Virus record (IMG/VR): IMGVR_UViG_3300008450_006804
Span: 1 to 33,238 of that record
Reading direction: 5' to 3' (one strand)
Length of the DNA: 33,238 bases
DNA from: a virus
Below, piece after piece: positions 24,576 to 32,178 of this stretch. A program made the position numbers and the translations under genes. The stretch's first letter is position 1, and the number at the start of each line of letters is the position of its first letter. The notes under the pieces were generated by a model that was not told the DNA's origin, did not search any database, and was given only the letters and a program-made list of their open reading frames with translations.

Positions 24576-24737
24576 TTGAAAGAGTTATGGAGACTATGGG
24601 CTAAAGCCCTGGGCGAAAAAGCAGGTAGTACAGATCATGAAGCGGATCGTATTGCTTGCATTCGTACCGCAATTGTGCTATCATATATTATAACAAACTG
24701 CTTTATTGTAGCAGGTGTAATTCGACATTGGAACTAG
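24576..24737 (+). CDS. Small single-helix membrane protein
   Basis: 53 aa read from TTG 24576, a few bases after queD; the only in-frame ATG (24546) lies inside queD. A charged N-terminus (KELWRLWAKALGEKAG, then DHEADRIACIRT) precedes one membrane helix (AIVLSYIITNCFIVAGVI) and RHWN. It resembles a small conserved T4-like phage protein I know without a function. Confidence 0.65.
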   Translation: MKELWRLWAKALGEKAGSTDHEADRIACIRTAIVLSYIITNCFIVAGVIRHWN

Positions 24738-24738
24738 T

Positions 24739-25026
24739 ATGTTTAAATTAAATCCCGGTAGTCACGAAGAAGCTTTGGGAATTCTTCAAGAAGAATGTGC
24801 GGAAGTGATAGTCGAGGTCAGCAAAATTAGAAGATTTGGCATTGACAGTGTTCATTATAAAACTGGATATAAACATGCTGAAATGTTAGAAATGGAAATC
24901 GGCGATGTGTTAGCTATGATAGATATTCTAATAGAACAGCAGATTATTAAACGAGAAAATTTAGAGTCGGCAAAAAATGCCAAAAAAGAAAAACTCAAAA
25001 AATGGTCAACTTTATATGTTAGCTGA
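24739..25026 (+). CDS. MazG-like nucleotide pyrophosphohydrolase
   Basis: 95 aa. All-alpha NTP pyrophosphohydrolase pattern: E18-E19xxE22 (QEECAEVIVEVSKI) and E53-I-G-D56 (EMEIGDVLAMIDIL) supply the magnesium-binding acidic residues. Such proteins hydrolyse NTPs or ppGpp-like alarmones; phage versions are thought to tune the nucleotide pool. It starts one base after the small membrane protein and overlaps the radical SAM gene. Confidence 0.75.
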   Translation: MFKLNPGSHEEALGILQEECAEVIVEVSKIRRFGIDSVHYKTGYKHAEMLEMEIGDVLAMIDILIEQQIIKRENLESAKNAKKEKLKKWSTLYVS

Positions 25027-25903
25027 AGATATCAGATGGTTACACGTAGAAGCTAGTAGTAAGTGCAATGCATGGTGTCCATCTTGTCCGAGAAATGTTA
25101 GCGGACACGGATTGTATCCGAATCTAACAGAACAAGATTTAGATTTATCAGTATTAAAAAAAACTGTAGAAGCGTTGCCTAACTTATATGCAGTACAGTT
25201 TTGCGGAAATCATGGAGATCCGTGTGCTGCTAAATCATTCTTAGATATGATCGATATAGTTAAATTGCATGTTAAAAAAATTCAAATACATACCAACGGT
25301 AGTATTAGAAATCAGCAATGGTGGGAAAAGTTAGCGCATAAGCTAGCCGATATCGAACATGATGTATGGTTTGGCATAGACGGATTAGCGGGTACACACG
25401 AATTATATAGGCAAGGGACTAGCTGGAATAAGATCATCGAAAATGCTACAACATTTATCGATAATGGAGGTTTCGCTACATGGCAGTTTATAACATTTAA
25501 ACACAACGAGCACCAAATAAAAGATTGCTTAAAGTTAAGTCAAAAATTAAAATTCAAAAAATTTAAATTAATAAAATCATTTAGACGAACAGAAGAAGCA
25601 AAAGATTATGTTTCAGGAAAATCATATATAACACTGGAGCCTTCCTCAGTGCTTATAAAATCAATTAAAAATCTTACTAAGAGCTCGTCGGTCAGGAAAG
25701 AAAATTGTATGCATATGAGTCAACCTAGTATATATTTAGATTCTATGGGATCCTATAGTTATTGTTGCTATTATACTTCAAATTGGGCATCGAACAAAAT
25801 AAAATTTGACTCTTTGAAAGATATTTTTTATAATACAGTAGATATAACAAGCAGTCAATGCGTTAACTCATGCGGATCATCATATGAAACTCAAAGTCAG
25901 TGA
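25016..25903 (+). CDS. Radical SAM protein next to queE
   Basis: 295 aa from ATG 25016, which overlaps the MazG-like stop by 11 bases; an ATG at 24977 is also possible. The [4Fe-4S] motif is C17xxxC21xxC24 (KCNAWCPSCPRN), with FCGNHGDP in the place of the GGE motif and IQIHTNGS after it. C-terminal cysteines (ENCMHMS, YCCYYTS, QCVNSCGSS) suggest a SPASM-like auxiliary cluster. The substrate is unknown. Its 20-base overlap with queE makes a role in 7-deazaguanine chemistry plausible. Confidence 0.85.
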   Translation: MLAEDIRWLHVEASSKCNAWCPSCPRNVSGHGLYPNLTEQDLDLSVLKKTVEALPNLYAVQFCGNHGDPCAAKSFLDMIDIVKLHVKKIQIHTNGSIRNQQWWEKLAHKLADIEHDVWFGIDGLAGTHELYRQGTSWNKIIENATTFIDNGGFATWQFITFKHNEHQIKDCLKLSQKLKFKKFKLIKSFRRTEEAKDYVSGKSYITLEPSSVLIKSIKNLTKSSSVRKENCMHMSQPSIYLDSMGSYSYCCYYTSNWASNKIKFDSLKDIFYNTVDITSSQCVNSCGSSYETQSQ

Positions 25904-26771
25904 ACTTTTCTATTCAGCACAAGGCGAAGGACGTTTTGTCGGAGTCCCCAGTGTATTCCTTCGAACCTTCGGGTGCAATTTTACTTGCAGTGGGTTTGGG
26001 TGTGCTCCGGGAGTTAAAAGCACTGAAGCAGATGATGTTGCAAAAAATGTTCATTTATACAAAGATTTTAACAGTCTCCCGCTAGTCAATACTGGGTGTG
26101 ACAGTTATGCAAGTTGGCATCCAGCTTTTAAAGAACTAAGCCCAACCATTGACACTAATCAACTAGTAGACAGTATGTTAAAACTTACACCCAATAACAA
26201 ATGGATTCAAGATAACGGGAACGATGTACATCTTGTTATCACCGGAGGAGAACCTTTATTGGGATGGCAACGTGCCTACGAAGAATTATTAAGCAATCCT
26301 AATATGTTAGATTTGCAAAATTTAACATTTGAAACAAACGGTACTCAAAAACTACTGCCATCATTTAGACAATATTTACTTAATTGGACATTAAATTCTA
26401 AATTAAATTCTAAAGGTGATCGTAGAACTAGTAACAATCTTACGTTTAGTGTCAGTGCTAAGTTAAGTGCCAGCGGTGAACGATGGGAAGATGCTATTTG
26501 CCCTGATATTGTAGCCAGCTATCAAGAATTAGGATATACCTATCTCAAATTTGTTGTGGAAACAGATGAGCATTTTGCCGAAGTAGATCGGGCAGTAAAA
26601 GAATTTAGAACTGGCGGATTTAAAGGTTCTGTATATGTAATGCCTCAAGGCGGTGTTGTTACTCCTTACGAAAAAAATCGTGTAAGAGTCGCCGATTGGG
26701 CTTGTAGTAAAGGTTACTATTACAGCCCGCGACTGCACGTCGATCTGTGGGGTAATGGGTGGGGCAAATGA
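25884..26771 (+). CDS. queE: 7-carboxy-7-deazaguanine synthase
   Basis: 295 aa, longer than most QueE (about 210-250). This radical SAM enzyme makes 7-carboxy-7-deazaguanine from 6-carboxytetrahydropterin. The N-terminal SAQGEGRFVGVPSVFLR is the QueE signature, then FGC31NFTC35. The usual third cysteine two residues later is F38; C40 or C72 (NTGCDSYASW) must serve instead. VITGGEPLL, FETNGT and FSVSAKLSASGE follow correctly, and the C-terminal PRLHVDLWGN matches QueE ends. A 12-base tandem repeat lies at 26391-26414. The stop overlaps the next start. Confidence 0.92.
   Translation: MKLKVSELFYSAQGEGRFVGVPSVFLRTFGCNFTCSGFGCAPGVKSTEADDVAKNVHLYKDFNSLPLVNTGCDSYASWHPAFKELSPTIDTNQLVDSMLKLTPNNKWIQDNGNDVHLVITGGEPLLGWQRAYEELLSNPNMLDLQNLTFETNGTQKLLPSFRQYLLNWTLNSKLNSKGDRRTSNNLTFSVSAKLSASGERWEDAICPDIVASYQELGYTYLKFVVETDEHFAEVDRAVKEFRTGGFKGSVYVMPQGGVVTPYEKNRVRVADWACSKGYYYSPRLHVDLWGNGWGK
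26391..26414 (+). repeat. 12-bp perfect tandem repeat inside queE
   Basis: TTAAATTCTAAA occurs twice head to tail (26391-26402 and 26403-26414), encoding LNSKLNSK. It probably reflects replication slippage and lies in the insertion that makes this QueE long. Confidence 0.85.
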
Positions 26772-27004
26772 TGGGCGTCGGTGCCGGATATGCCGATGAA
26801 GTTCAGTCGTACGATCCATTCGACGATCGTGCTGTATTCGAATATCGATACAGTTTAATTCCTAGGCGTTGCTATACCACCAATCGCGTAGTGTGGGGAC
26901 TAGCTATGAGAGCCCTAAGAATTATTGGCGGGCCCGGTGATCCGGTGATCGAAGTTCGATGGTATCATCGCGATGAAGCTATTTTAAAAATGTTAAAAGG
27001 ATAA
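26768..27004 (+). CDS. Small phage protein of unknown function
   Basis: 78 aa from ATG 26768, which overlaps the queE stop (ATGA); an in-frame ATG nine bases earlier is less likely. The sequence is rich in Tyr, Arg and Asp (DPFDDRAVFEYRYSLIPRRCY) with a GGPGDPVIEVRWYHRDEA segment. No known family. Confidence 0.6.
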   Translation: MMGVGAGYADEVQSYDPFDDRAVFEYRYSLIPRRCYTTNRVVWGLAMRALRIIGGPGDPVIEVRWYHRDEAILKMLKG

Positions 27005-27007
27005 CCA

Positions 27008-27439
27008 ATGAGACTATTTAATAAATTATTCAGTAAAGACCAACCTCAAGTCGTAACACCGTCTGCGCCAGAAAAAAAAGAAACTCCGTCAACACCAAAA
27101 GCACCTAAGGCTAAAAAGCCCACGCAAGTCAAGAAAACACCTAAACAAGTTGCCACCGAAAAAGGCGAACCCTATGTTAGTATAATCAGTGTAGAACTAG
27201 ATCCAGAAAACATAGGTAACGGTGCATTTGAATTAGATTGGAATGATTTTTTTGTAGCCAAGCTAGTTCGTTCTGGTTATAAGGGCAAAGATGATTCTCA
27301 GATTGTGGATCAATGGTTCCAGGATGTTTGCCGTAATGTTGTTATGGAAACATTTGAACAATACGAAGCCAATAACCCAAGGCCTGCATCCGGGATTCAA
27401 CGTAAAGACTTAGGCAATGGTCGCAGCGAAATAAGTTAA
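27008..27439 (+). CDS. Conserved phage protein with Pro/Lys-rich N-terminus
   Basis: 143 aa with AAAGG seven bases upstream. Residues 13-50 are a low-complexity Pro/Lys/Thr linker; the rest is a compact domain (EPYVSIISVELDPENIG, FELDWNDFFVAKLVRSGY, VDQWFQDVCRNVV) that I recall as widespread but uncharacterised in T4-like aquatic phages. The basic tail could bind nucleic acid. Confidence 0.75.
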   Translation: MRLFNKLFSKDQPQVVTPSAPEKKETPSTPKAPKAKKPTQVKKTPKQVATEKGEPYVSIISVELDPENIGNGAFELDWNDFFVAKLVRSGYKGKDDSQIVDQWFQDVCRNVVMETFEQYEANNPRPASGIQRKDLGNGRSEIS

Positions 27440-27449
27440 GATCAAATAT

Positions 27450-28172
27450 ATGTTCAATCATTGGAAAAAGAATACTACTCCATATAGTTGGAATCCTAAA
27501 AAAATTCAAACAAAATGGTCCGGGACCGATAATGTAGATAGATTTAAACAGAATCCTGATTTTGCTAAATGGCAAGATATCGACATAACTTACGATTTTA
27601 GTAATGAAGGATTTAGAACTTACGATTTTGACTCATTGATGGGCAAAGAAATAGATGTAGCATTGGGATGTAGTCATACTATGGGAGTTGGGTTACCAAT
27701 CGATTGGATTTGGCCTAGTCTAGTAGAAAAAAATAGACCATATCCTATGCTTAATTTAGGGCTAGGGGCAGGAACATCTGACACTGTTGCTAGAATCTTA
27801 ACTAACATTACTGGGTTATTTCAAATCAATACCGTATTCATTTTTTGGCCTAATTTCAGAAGGTTTGAAATTTATAAAGATGAAAGAGCAGATTTTATAA
27901 TACCAAACCACAGCGAATTATATCATATATGGAATATGAATCCTGATATTTCATTACAACGTTTTCATAAAAACAAATTAATTGTAGAATTATTGCACGA
28001 CCGTGTCGAGTCTATAGTCGGGCCGGTATATTCCGATGTTAAAAGTGAAGTAAAGAAACAGCTAACAGGCTACGATATTTTAGATCATGCTCGTGATGGA
28101 ATGCATTTTGGTCCTGAAACGCATAAATTAGTAGCAAAATTATTATTAGAGAAGTTGACAAATATCGAATAA
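27450..28172 (+). CDS. SGNH/GDSL hydrolase-like protein
   Basis: 240 aa. The catalytic Ser lies in GC-S75-HTMG, the oxyanion glycine and Asn region in LNLGLGAGTSD, and D216-G-M-H219 gives the Asp-x-x-His dyad of the SGNH family. These enzymes hydrolyse esters, commonly deacylating glycans or lipids. There is no signal peptide, so it probably acts in the cytoplasm or in the virion. The upstream gap is only 10 bases. Confidence 0.75.
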   Translation: MFNHWKKNTTPYSWNPKKIQTKWSGTDNVDRFKQNPDFAKWQDIDITYDFSNEGFRTYDFDSLMGKEIDVALGCSHTMGVGLPIDWIWPSLVEKNRPYPMLNLGLGAGTSDTVARILTNITGLFQINTVFIFWPNFRRFEIYKDERADFIIPNHSELYHIWNMNPDISLQRFHKNKLIVELLHDRVESIVGPVYSDVKSEVKKQLTGYDILDHARDGMHFGPETHKLVAKLLLEKLTNIE

Positions 28173-28183
28173 ACTGCTATTAT
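28155..28183 (+). promoter_or_regulatory. Strong promoter giving a near-leaderless RNase H message
   Basis: TTGACA (28155-28160), 17-base spacer, TATTAT (28178-28183) with TG one base upstream (extended -10). The predicted start near 28190 is only about three bases before the ATG at 28193, and there is no ribosome binding site. Confidence 0.65.
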
Positions 28184-28192
28184 TACTGCACT

Positions 28193-29182
28193 ATGCGATA
28201 TCTAATTGTTGACACAGCCAATACATTCTTCCGTGCAAGACACAGTGCCCATCGCCAAAGCGACACATGGGATAAACTAGGTTTTGCTATCCACGTAACC
28301 CTTGCCAGCGTAAACAAAGCATGGCGAGATCAAAAAGCGGATCATGTTGTATTCTGTCTCGAAGGCCGCAGCTGGCGCAAGGATTTCTATGAGCCTTACA
28401 AAAAGAACCGAGCAGTTGCACGAGCCGCGCTCACAGAAAAAGAAGCAGAAGAAGATAAATTGTTCTGGGAAGCTTTTGACGATCTTAAAACGTTCTTATC
28501 CGAACGCACCAATTGTACTGTTCTCCAGCACAACAGTCTGGAAGCAGATGACTTGGTGGCAGGATGGATTCAAGCACACCCTCAGGATCACCACACCATC
28601 GTAAGCAGCGACACAGACTTTCATCAGTTACTAGCCGACAATGTTAATCAGTATAATGGCGTAGCAGACGAACTACATACACTGCAAGGAATTTTTGACA
28701 AAAAGGGCAAGATGGTCATTGATAAAAAGACCAAAGAGCCTAAGAAAATTCCCGATCCCAAATTTATACTATTCGAAAAATGTATGCGTGGTGATCCCAC
28801 TGACAATGTGTTCAGTGCGTACCCCGGAGTCCGAACTAAAGGCAGTAAAAATAAAGTAGGTCTCGTTGAAGCTTATGCTGATATGGATAAAAAAGGATTC
28901 AATTGGAATAACATGATGTTGCAATCTTGGACCGACCATAATGGCGTAGAGCATAAAGTTCTCGATGATTATCAACGCAATCGTACACTAGTAGATTTGT
29001 CAGCCCAGCCCGACAATGTTAGAACATGGATCAATGAAACCATTGTTACTAACAGTATTACAAAAAATCGATCAATGGTGGGCGCTCAGTTTCTTAAATT
29101 TTGTGGCAAATATGATCTTGCTAAACTCAGCGAAAACGCTGCCGCTGTTGGCACAATTTTATCTGCAGGGTATCCTGAATGA
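28193..29182 (+). CDS. rnh: 5'-3' exonuclease, T4 RNase H-like
   Basis: 329 aa, close to T4 RNase H (305 aa). It removes RNA primers and flaps during lagging-strand synthesis. Magnesium-binding acids of the FEN family are present: D7 (LIVDTAN), E117 with D119-D120 (LEADDLVAG), D140-T-D142 and D201...D204 (GDPTDN). The helical clamp region RKDFYEPYKKNRA follows the first motif. It has its own near-leaderless promoter. The next gene overlaps by ATGA. Confidence 0.9.
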   Translation: MRYLIVDTANTFFRARHSAHRQSDTWDKLGFAIHVTLASVNKAWRDQKADHVVFCLEGRSWRKDFYEPYKKNRAVARAALTEKEAEEDKLFWEAFDDLKTFLSERTNCTVLQHNSLEADDLVAGWIQAHPQDHHTIVSSDTDFHQLLADNVNQYNGVADELHTLQGIFDKKGKMVIDKKTKEPKKIPDPKFILFEKCMRGDPTDNVFSAYPGVRTKGSKNKVGLVEAYADMDKKGFNWNNMMLQSWTDHNGVEHKVLDDYQRNRTLVDLSAQPDNVRTWINETIVTNSITKNRSMVGAQFLKFCGKYDLAKLSENAAAVGTILSAGYPE

Positions 29183-29376
29183 CAGAAATTCAAGATTTAT
29201 TAAATCAAGAAGCAACATTGGCAAATAATGGAAAACAAGACAGTGAAGAACGACAATCGATTCATACTCTGATTAGATTGAAACGACCACTGCCGGCGCC
29301 AACTTGTTTTGGCGAGGACGATTGTTCGACACATATATTAAGTATGTGCCCATGGCGCATTGACTGTGGAGATTAA
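29179..29376 (+). CDS. Small Cys-containing phage protein
   Basis: 65 aa, ATGA overlap with the nuclease. Helical N-terminus, then four cysteines (PTCFGEDDCSTHILSMCPWRIDCGD), which could bind zinc or an Fe-S cluster. The CPWRIDCG ending is, as I recall, conserved in T4-like phages. Function unknown. Confidence 0.7.
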   Translation: MTEIQDLLNQEATLANNGKQDSEERQSIHTLIRLKRPLPAPTCFGEDDCSTHILSMCPWRIDCGD

Positions 29377-29385
29377 AGGTAGACT

Positions 29386-29622
29386 ATGAACAAAGAATTA
29401 ATTAAAAAGTTTCAATTACAAGCAGGCGGCAGTCATTATCCTGGCATCAATCCGGACATGCAATTATCTTTTGCAAAACAAATTATAGAAGAATGTATTG
29501 ATGCTGTGCGTAACACAGACACCAGACATGCCTACACTACTTTCGACAAAGGGCTAATAGATGCCACTGTCGAACGGTCTATCAAGTCAATTAAAGAAAG
29601 ATTTGATTACCATGGGTTTTAA
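29386..29622 (+). CDS. Small conserved phage protein
   Basis: 78 aa with AAAGG upstream. QAGGSHYPGINPDMQLSFAKQIIEECIDAVRN is typical of a conserved small protein in T4-like phages with no known role. Mostly helical. Confidence 0.7.
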   Translation: MNKELIKKFQLQAGGSHYPGINPDMQLSFAKQIIEECIDAVRNTDTRHAYTTFDKGLIDATVERSIKSIKERFDYHGF

Positions 29623-29848
29623 AATGCATTCGAGTCGATTCAGGACTATTAGATCAAAAGATCCTAATTTTAATTTAGTAGACGGAATGCTGGTTATTCC
29701 TCGGGCCGGATTTGAAGTTGTCAAAGAATGCCCCAGAGAATACAGACTTATTATTCAAGATTGTTTAGAGCGGGGATGGCTCAAGCCTGTGGCCACTGTG
29801 TATGATCATGAATTAACTTTTGACATGTTAAAGGATATAACTCAATGA
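29612..29848 (+). CDS. Small phage protein of unknown function
   Basis: 78 aa from ATG 29612, which overlaps the preceding stop by 11 bases; ATG 29624, one base after that stop, is equally possible. Compact alpha/beta sequence (DGMLVIPRAGFEVVKECP, YRLIIQDCLERGWLKPV). It overlaps the next gene (ATGA). Confidence 0.65.
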   Translation: MGFKMHSSRFRTIRSKDPNFNLVDGMLVIPRAGFEVVKECPREYRLIIQDCLERGWLKPVATVYDHELTFDMLKDITQ

Positions 29849-30237
29849 AACTTATCGACGTAATTACTGCTGCCGAAGGTCGTGTATCTGGAGGAGACAA
29901 GTTTCAATGGAAATGTTGGGGAGACAATGCAAGATTTATGGAGTTTGCAGATATAAATGGATCCGAGTTTTGTAGTGTAGTATTCGACACTAAGACATAT
30001 GACGTGTATGACATTGAAATTTTTATCCCGGACACTGATATCTGTTTTAGATGGTTTAATCCTACATTCATCGACAGTTACATCAATGAAGCAAAAGCAA
30101 GAAACATAGATTATATGTTAGCATGGGACAGTATAAAATTTATCCCAGTGAATGATGCCCAAGTAATCATTGAATATATTAAAGATGTCATGTCTTCATT
30201 CTACGAAGATCTTGCCATACCAGAAGAAATAGCATGA
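29845..30237 (+). CDS. Conserved phage protein of unknown function
   Basis: 130 aa, coupled by ATGA overlaps on both sides. Acidic and aromatic (FQWKCWGDNARFMEFADING, DVYDIEIFIPDTDICFRWF). No enzyme motif or membrane segment is seen; similar proteins in T4-like phages are unassigned. Confidence 0.7.
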   Translation: MKLIDVITAAEGRVSGGDKFQWKCWGDNARFMEFADINGSEFCSVVFDTKTYDVYDIEIFIPDTDICFRWFNPTFIDSYINEAKARNIDYMLAWDSIKFIPVNDAQVIIEYIKDVMSSFYEDLAIPEEIA

Positions 30238-30395
30238 ACACATCTTTTAGGCTTTGGTTATCTGAATTATGGAGAGAAAATTGTGAGGAACACGATCTGT
30301 GGAAACAACCCCGCTATTCTCTACAAGAGTACTTTGCTCGCTACAAATGGTGGCTTCGCCGAGAGTATAGATTTCAACAAAGGAATAACAAATGA
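30234..30395 (+). CDS. Very small conserved phage protein (53 aa)
   Basis: ATG 30234 overlaps the preceding TGA, and its TGA overlaps the ATG of the next gene, so it exactly fills the gap. The product is Trp- and Arg-rich (RLWLSELWRENCEEHDLWKQ, then YFARYKWWLRREYRF), strongly basic at the C-terminus. The tight coupling on both ends and the composition argue that it is real. Function unknown. Confidence 0.75.
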   Translation: MNTSFRLWLSELWRENCEEHDLWKQPRYSLQEYFARYKWWLRREYRFQQRNNK

Positions 30396-30760
30396 TTGAA
30401 ACTTTTATTTTTATTCTTGTTTTGTTACAAATCAAACACTGGTACATAGACTTTGTAAATCAAAATGAAGAAGAAGTAAAACATAAAGGTATATATTTTG
30501 ACTGGTTAGGTATCAAACACAGCCTTAAGCATGGCATTGGAACGTTGGCTTGTTTATGGACCGTAACTGGATGGGCCAATATAGAGTTTGCATTTTTTAT
30601 CGGCGTGATAGATTTTATCTTGCATTATCACATCGACTGGGCTAAGATGAACTATGGTAATCGAGATATTACCACTCCTCAGTTTTGGAATCATCTAGGA
30701 CTAGATCAAATGGCACATCAATTGTGCTACATTGCATTTGCAGGACTTACAGTATTATGA
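30392..30760 (+). CDS. DUF3307-like membrane protein
   Basis: 122 aa with three or four hydrophobic segments (about 3-16, 44-62, 66-80, 104-121). Conserved-looking HSLKHG, FILHYHIDWAK and FWNHLGLDQMAHQL fit the DUF3307 pattern of membrane proteins found in phages and bacteria. Inner-membrane location is expected; function unknown. ATGA overlap on both sides. Confidence 0.75.
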   Translation: MIETFIFILVLLQIKHWYIDFVNQNEEEVKHKGIYFDWLGIKHSLKHGIGTLACLWTVTGWANIEFAFFIGVIDFILHYHIDWAKMNYGNRDITTPQFWNHLGLDQMAHQLCYIAFAGLTVL

Positions 30761-31227
30761 TTGAATTAATTGCACGACCAGTTGTTAAAAACAAATATTG
30801 GATTGTTGAGTCTGACGGAAACAAAGTGGGAACTATTCAGGCCGTGGAAAAAGGCGGATTTGTTTATGTTCACGAACAGTCTAGAGTTCAATATGCCAGT
30901 ATCAAACTACTAAGTAAAGCACACAATGTGGTCTTCGACAGTACTGTAAAAAAAGAAAAACTTACACCAGAGTATCATGAAGTATACGGTTACCCTGTAA
31001 GTAATAAACCATGGAATTTACTGTGGGACGTTAAGCACCAGTTTCCCATTTATACAAAAACTAACAAAAGTAAAAGTTATTATTGCGCTGGTTATTATAT
31101 TATTAAATTTAATAATGGATGGGTTAAAAGTTATTGCCCAAAATTTATCACATTAAACCGATACGATTTCCAAGGTCCGTTTAAAACTAAAACAGACATG
31201 CAGGACGCACTAAAGGCGGTAAAATAA
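30757..31227 (+). CDS. Conserved phage protein of unknown function
   Basis: 156 aa from ATG 30757 (ATGA overlap); an in-frame ATG at 30685 is inside the upstream membrane protein gene. Beta-rich protein beginning IELIARPVVKNKYWIVESDG, with many Lys and Tyr in the second half (KTNKSKSYYCAGYYIIKFNN). I recall similar T4-like phage proteins without function. Confidence 0.75.
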   Translation: MIELIARPVVKNKYWIVESDGNKVGTIQAVEKGGFVYVHEQSRVQYASIKLLSKAHNVVFDSTVKKEKLTPEYHEVYGYPVSNKPWNLLWDVKHQFPIYTKTNKSKSYYCAGYYIIKFNNGWVKSYCPKFITLNRYDFQGPFKTKTDMQDALKAVK

Positions 31228-31457
31228 TGAATGAAGCTAATCTAAGTCTGCATTTAAAAAATTTCAACGACAAAGTTAAACTAATGAATCAGACCGGTGG
31301 AAGAAATCTTATGCTAACTGCTAACGAAGCAAGAAGTCTTCATAATGATTTGTTTGATTTGCTAAATCATTGTTCTACATTAAGCAAACAACTTGCAGCA
31401 GCGAAATCGGGGGACTCGGTAATCAGTATTGCAGTAGATGGTGGGGGATTTAAATAA
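31227..31457 (+). CDS. Small conserved helical phage protein
   Basis: 76 aa, start overlapping the preceding stop (TAATG). Helical (LHLKNFNDKVKLMNQT, LTANEARSLHNDLFDLLNH) ending in a Gly-rich tail. It resembles small unassigned proteins of T4-like cyanophages. Confidence 0.7.
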   Translation: MNEANLSLHLKNFNDKVKLMNQTGGRNLMLTANEARSLHNDLFDLLNHCSTLSKQLAAAKSGDSVISIAVDGGGFK

Positions 31458-31473
31458 TCTACGTACATTAAGA

Positions 31474-31481
31474 GATAAATA
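31474..31481 (+). promoter_or_regulatory. T4-like late promoter motif GATAAATA
   Basis: GATAAATA in a 42-base gap, 18 bases before the ATG at 31500; a near copy GATAAATC lies at 31491-31498. There is no ribosome binding site between. Confidence 0.5.
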
Positions 31482-31499
31482 TTATTAGTTGATAAATCT

Positions 31500-31787
31500 A
31501 TGAGCAGACCTAAACCAAATGTATTAATCGAACATGTAAATAAATCTACCTATAAGAGTGAGCAAATTCTCAGTAGTGAAGGTATCTGGGCAGTGTTTTA
31601 TGATAATCAACCAATCAATTTGAAAAGCGGTAACATGCTAGTCAATTATCCAGGCCCTAAATATAAAAAGACTTCGTTCTCAAATAAAGGGCATGCCATT
31701 AATCTTTGCAAAAAACTAAACATTTTGTTCAAAACAGATTTATTTTCTGTAGTTTTAATGAAAAGTGGTAACAAAATCTACCCCTAA
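31500..31787 (+). CDS. Conserved phage protein of unknown function
   Basis: 95 aa. Basic protein with IWAVFYDNQPINLKSGN and YPGPKYKKTSFSNKGHAINL, a segment I remember from T4-like aquatic phages without an assigned role. No Shine-Dalgarno sequence is present before the ATG. It lies behind a late-type promoter motif and overlaps the next gene. Confidence 0.7.
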   Translation: MSRPKPNVLIEHVNKSTYKSEQILSSEGIWAVFYDNQPINLKSGNMLVNYPGPKYKKTSFSNKGHAINLCKKLNILFKTDLFSVVLMKSGNKIYP

Positions 31788-32139
31788 ACGGTTTACGCAA
31801 ACTCAATTAACTCAGATGTTTGCTGAAATGTCAAAGCAACATCCCAGTAAGTTAAATTACATTATTTGGAATAATCCCAAAGACCCCAGCAGTCTAAGAT
31901 TAAGCCTTGCTGGATTTAAATTTCTCTCCGCAGATCTCAAATTAAAATCTTATAAATTTGAATTTGATCAACCTTTGGCCAATAAACATTTACTTCAACT
32001 TGAGCGATTCTTTCAAGGTATGTATTATCTTATCGGTGCCCATAAAATTGTAGTTTTTGACGAGCAAGAAGCTGCCATGTTAAGCCTTATGGACGGCGAT
32101 CTCAAAAAATATCTAGCTAATCTAGAAAATAATACTTAA
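31765..32139 (+). CDS. Conserved phage protein of unknown function
   Basis: 124 aa from a GTG at 31765 inside the preceding gene; the first ATG (31818) would give 107 aa and is a fair alternative. C-terminal HLLQLERFFQGMYYLIGAHKIVVFDEQEAAML looks like a conserved helical domain in T4-like phages. Followed by a terminator-like hairpin. Confidence 0.65.
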   Translation: MVTKSTPKRFTQTQLTQMFAEMSKQHPSKLNYIIWNNPKDPSSLRLSLAGFKFLSADLKLKSYKFEFDQPLANKHLLQLERFFQGMYYLIGAHKIVVFDEQEAAMLSLMDGDLKKYLANLENNT

Positions 32140-32151
32140 TTAGTACTACAA

Positions 32152-32178
32152 TTGTTGTAAAAATACAACAACATTTTT
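32152..32178 (+). terminator. Intrinsic terminator-like hairpin
   Basis: TTGTTGTA (32152-32159), loop AAAA, TACAACAA (32164-32171), then CA and five T (32174-32178). The 8-bp perfect stem with T-run ends the transcript from the upstream genes, directly before the next promoter. Confidence 0.6.
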
